From Isochrysis galbana (lineage: Eukaryota; Haptophyta; Isochrysidales; Isochrysidaceae), in NCBI GenBank assembly GCA_018136815.1, contig CM030931.1, forward strand, positions 6,268,148 to 6,332,147: a stretch of DNA of 64,000 bases, given 5' to 3'. Numbering within the stretch: position 1 is the first letter of the stretch; the number at the start of each line of letters is the position of its first letter. The notes under the pieces were generated by a model. It was given only the letters and a program-made list of their open reading frames with translations, had not been told where the DNA came from and did not search any database. The translations under genes were made by a program, and so were the position numbers. Below, in pieces: positions 63,371 through 64,000 of this stretch.

Positions 63371-64000
63371 CTAAGTTTATACTTGGTCGCGATGGAGCGC
63401 GCCGGCGCGACTCCCCTCTCTTTCGGGCCCCCCGCCGAGGGCGGCCCTCCTGCCCACATGGACCTGTCGCTGGCAAAGCGACCGCGTCCGCCCTCGGAGG
63501 CCGATCAGGTGCGCGCGACTCCAGTCGCGCCACACGGCCCGTGGCCTCGGCCACACCACGCACAGCAGCCATGCTGGCCCCCCCCATGGGGGACAGCAGA
63601 CTGCAGGACTCAGAGAGACAGCAACAGGCAGGAGGGCCCTGCAATCCACTGGGCATGCCTTATGGCAGAGGCCACTCTCATCCCGACGTGGGCCGCGCCG
63701 CCTCGGCGGCGCGGCCCGCGGCCGGGTGGCCCCTATGGGCACAACATTCTGACATTTTGCCTGACACAAAACAGCATCATGCATCTCTGTCTACACAGGG
63801 AGAGGAAGCCAACACCCACACCCACACCAAGACCCCCAAGACAACCTGAGCCGCTGTACCCCCATGCACGACAGCCCACGACGCGACTAACCCCTACTCC
63901 TCGCGGGCCTGTCCCTCAGGACACCAAGAACAGATTCGAGAACAGCACGACGAGAAAATGCAGAATGTGCGACAAATACCAAGAAGACTCGTGCCACCTA
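63371..64000 (+). CDS. Family A retroelement ORF, 3' partial (copy A9)
   Basis: Starts AACTAAGT-TTAT-ACTTGGT, then CGCG and ATG (63392) inside a GGAG-CGCGC/GCGCG-CTCC hairpin. From this ATG the frame stays open for 203 codons to the window end (MERAGATPLSFGPPAEGG...). Its last part, KNRFENSTTRKCRMCDKYQE then DSCHL, aligns with RNRFATATTTRCRLCGKHRE and NSTHL of the retroelement zinc finger at 4120-4731. So family A copies belong to, or parasitise, that retroelement. No reverse transcriptase motif lies before the finger, which suggests either an internally deleted derivative or a gag-like ORF with its own finger. Confidence 0.5.

Overview
The window is nuclear DNA of a eukaryote, most likely a unicellular alga. 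Its genes carry short GT-AG introns (about 78-250 bp; one GC-AG), are GC-rich, lie on both strands and are separated by kilobases of repeats. A twin-arginine, PsbQ-like thylakoid-lumen protein with a leading hydrophobic segment suggests a photosynthetic cell, perhaps with a complex plastid. The same stretch also holds BUD13, MCM2, a PERK/IRE1-type kinase, a FAD2-type desaturase and a kringle plus Notch-repeat surface protein. A haptophyte or stramenopile alga would fit, but I cannot fix the lineage from sequence alone.

Layout: 1-1993, an Agenet/Tudor-repeat protein open at the left edge. 2-5.9 kb, repeats, a 5'-truncated retroelement and a hAT fragment. 5928-9965, ER-stress-type eIF2-alpha kinase-like receptor. 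10-14 kb, repeats and a small membrane ORF. 14040-15450, fatty-acid desaturase (2 exons). 15.5-18.2 kb, repeats. 18284-22888, a 1534-aa coiled-coil protein. 23-25.6 kb, repeats. 25667-27502, glucose-6-phosphate dehydrogenase. 28601-31174, an intact-looking DNA element with 25-bp inverted ends and one unknown ORF. 31779-32528 (minus) and 32813-33976 (plus), a PsbQ-like protein and a protein-isoaspartate methyltransferase, head to head. 35284-37112, BUD13. 37-39.9 kb, repeats. 39996-43036 (minus), MCM2. 45823-46998, 2-oxoglutarate oxygenase-like protein. 47375-47985, a Stowaway-like MITE. 49435-50130 (minus), Nudix hydrolase. 52900-54390, a SAM-domain plus methyltransferase fusion. 54.4-58 kb, retroelement debris and an orphan GC-rich ORF. 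58122-60299 (minus), kringle/LNR membrane protein. 60874-63042 (minus), hAT transposase. 63371 to the right edge, a retroelement ORF continuing out of the window.

The host genes are ordinary housekeeping, photosynthesis, lipid and signalling genes with no operon logic. The repeats are the unusual part. One family begins with a short hairpin, an ATG and a second GC hairpin whose stems change in compensating ways between copies. A LINE-like retroelement family ends in a T-run. A 2.57-kb inverted-repeat element carries an ORF with no recognisable transposase motif. The hAT transposase carries a Tudor-like segment. Intron boundaries below were placed by reading frame, GT/AG sites and family alignment from memory; no database search was possible.
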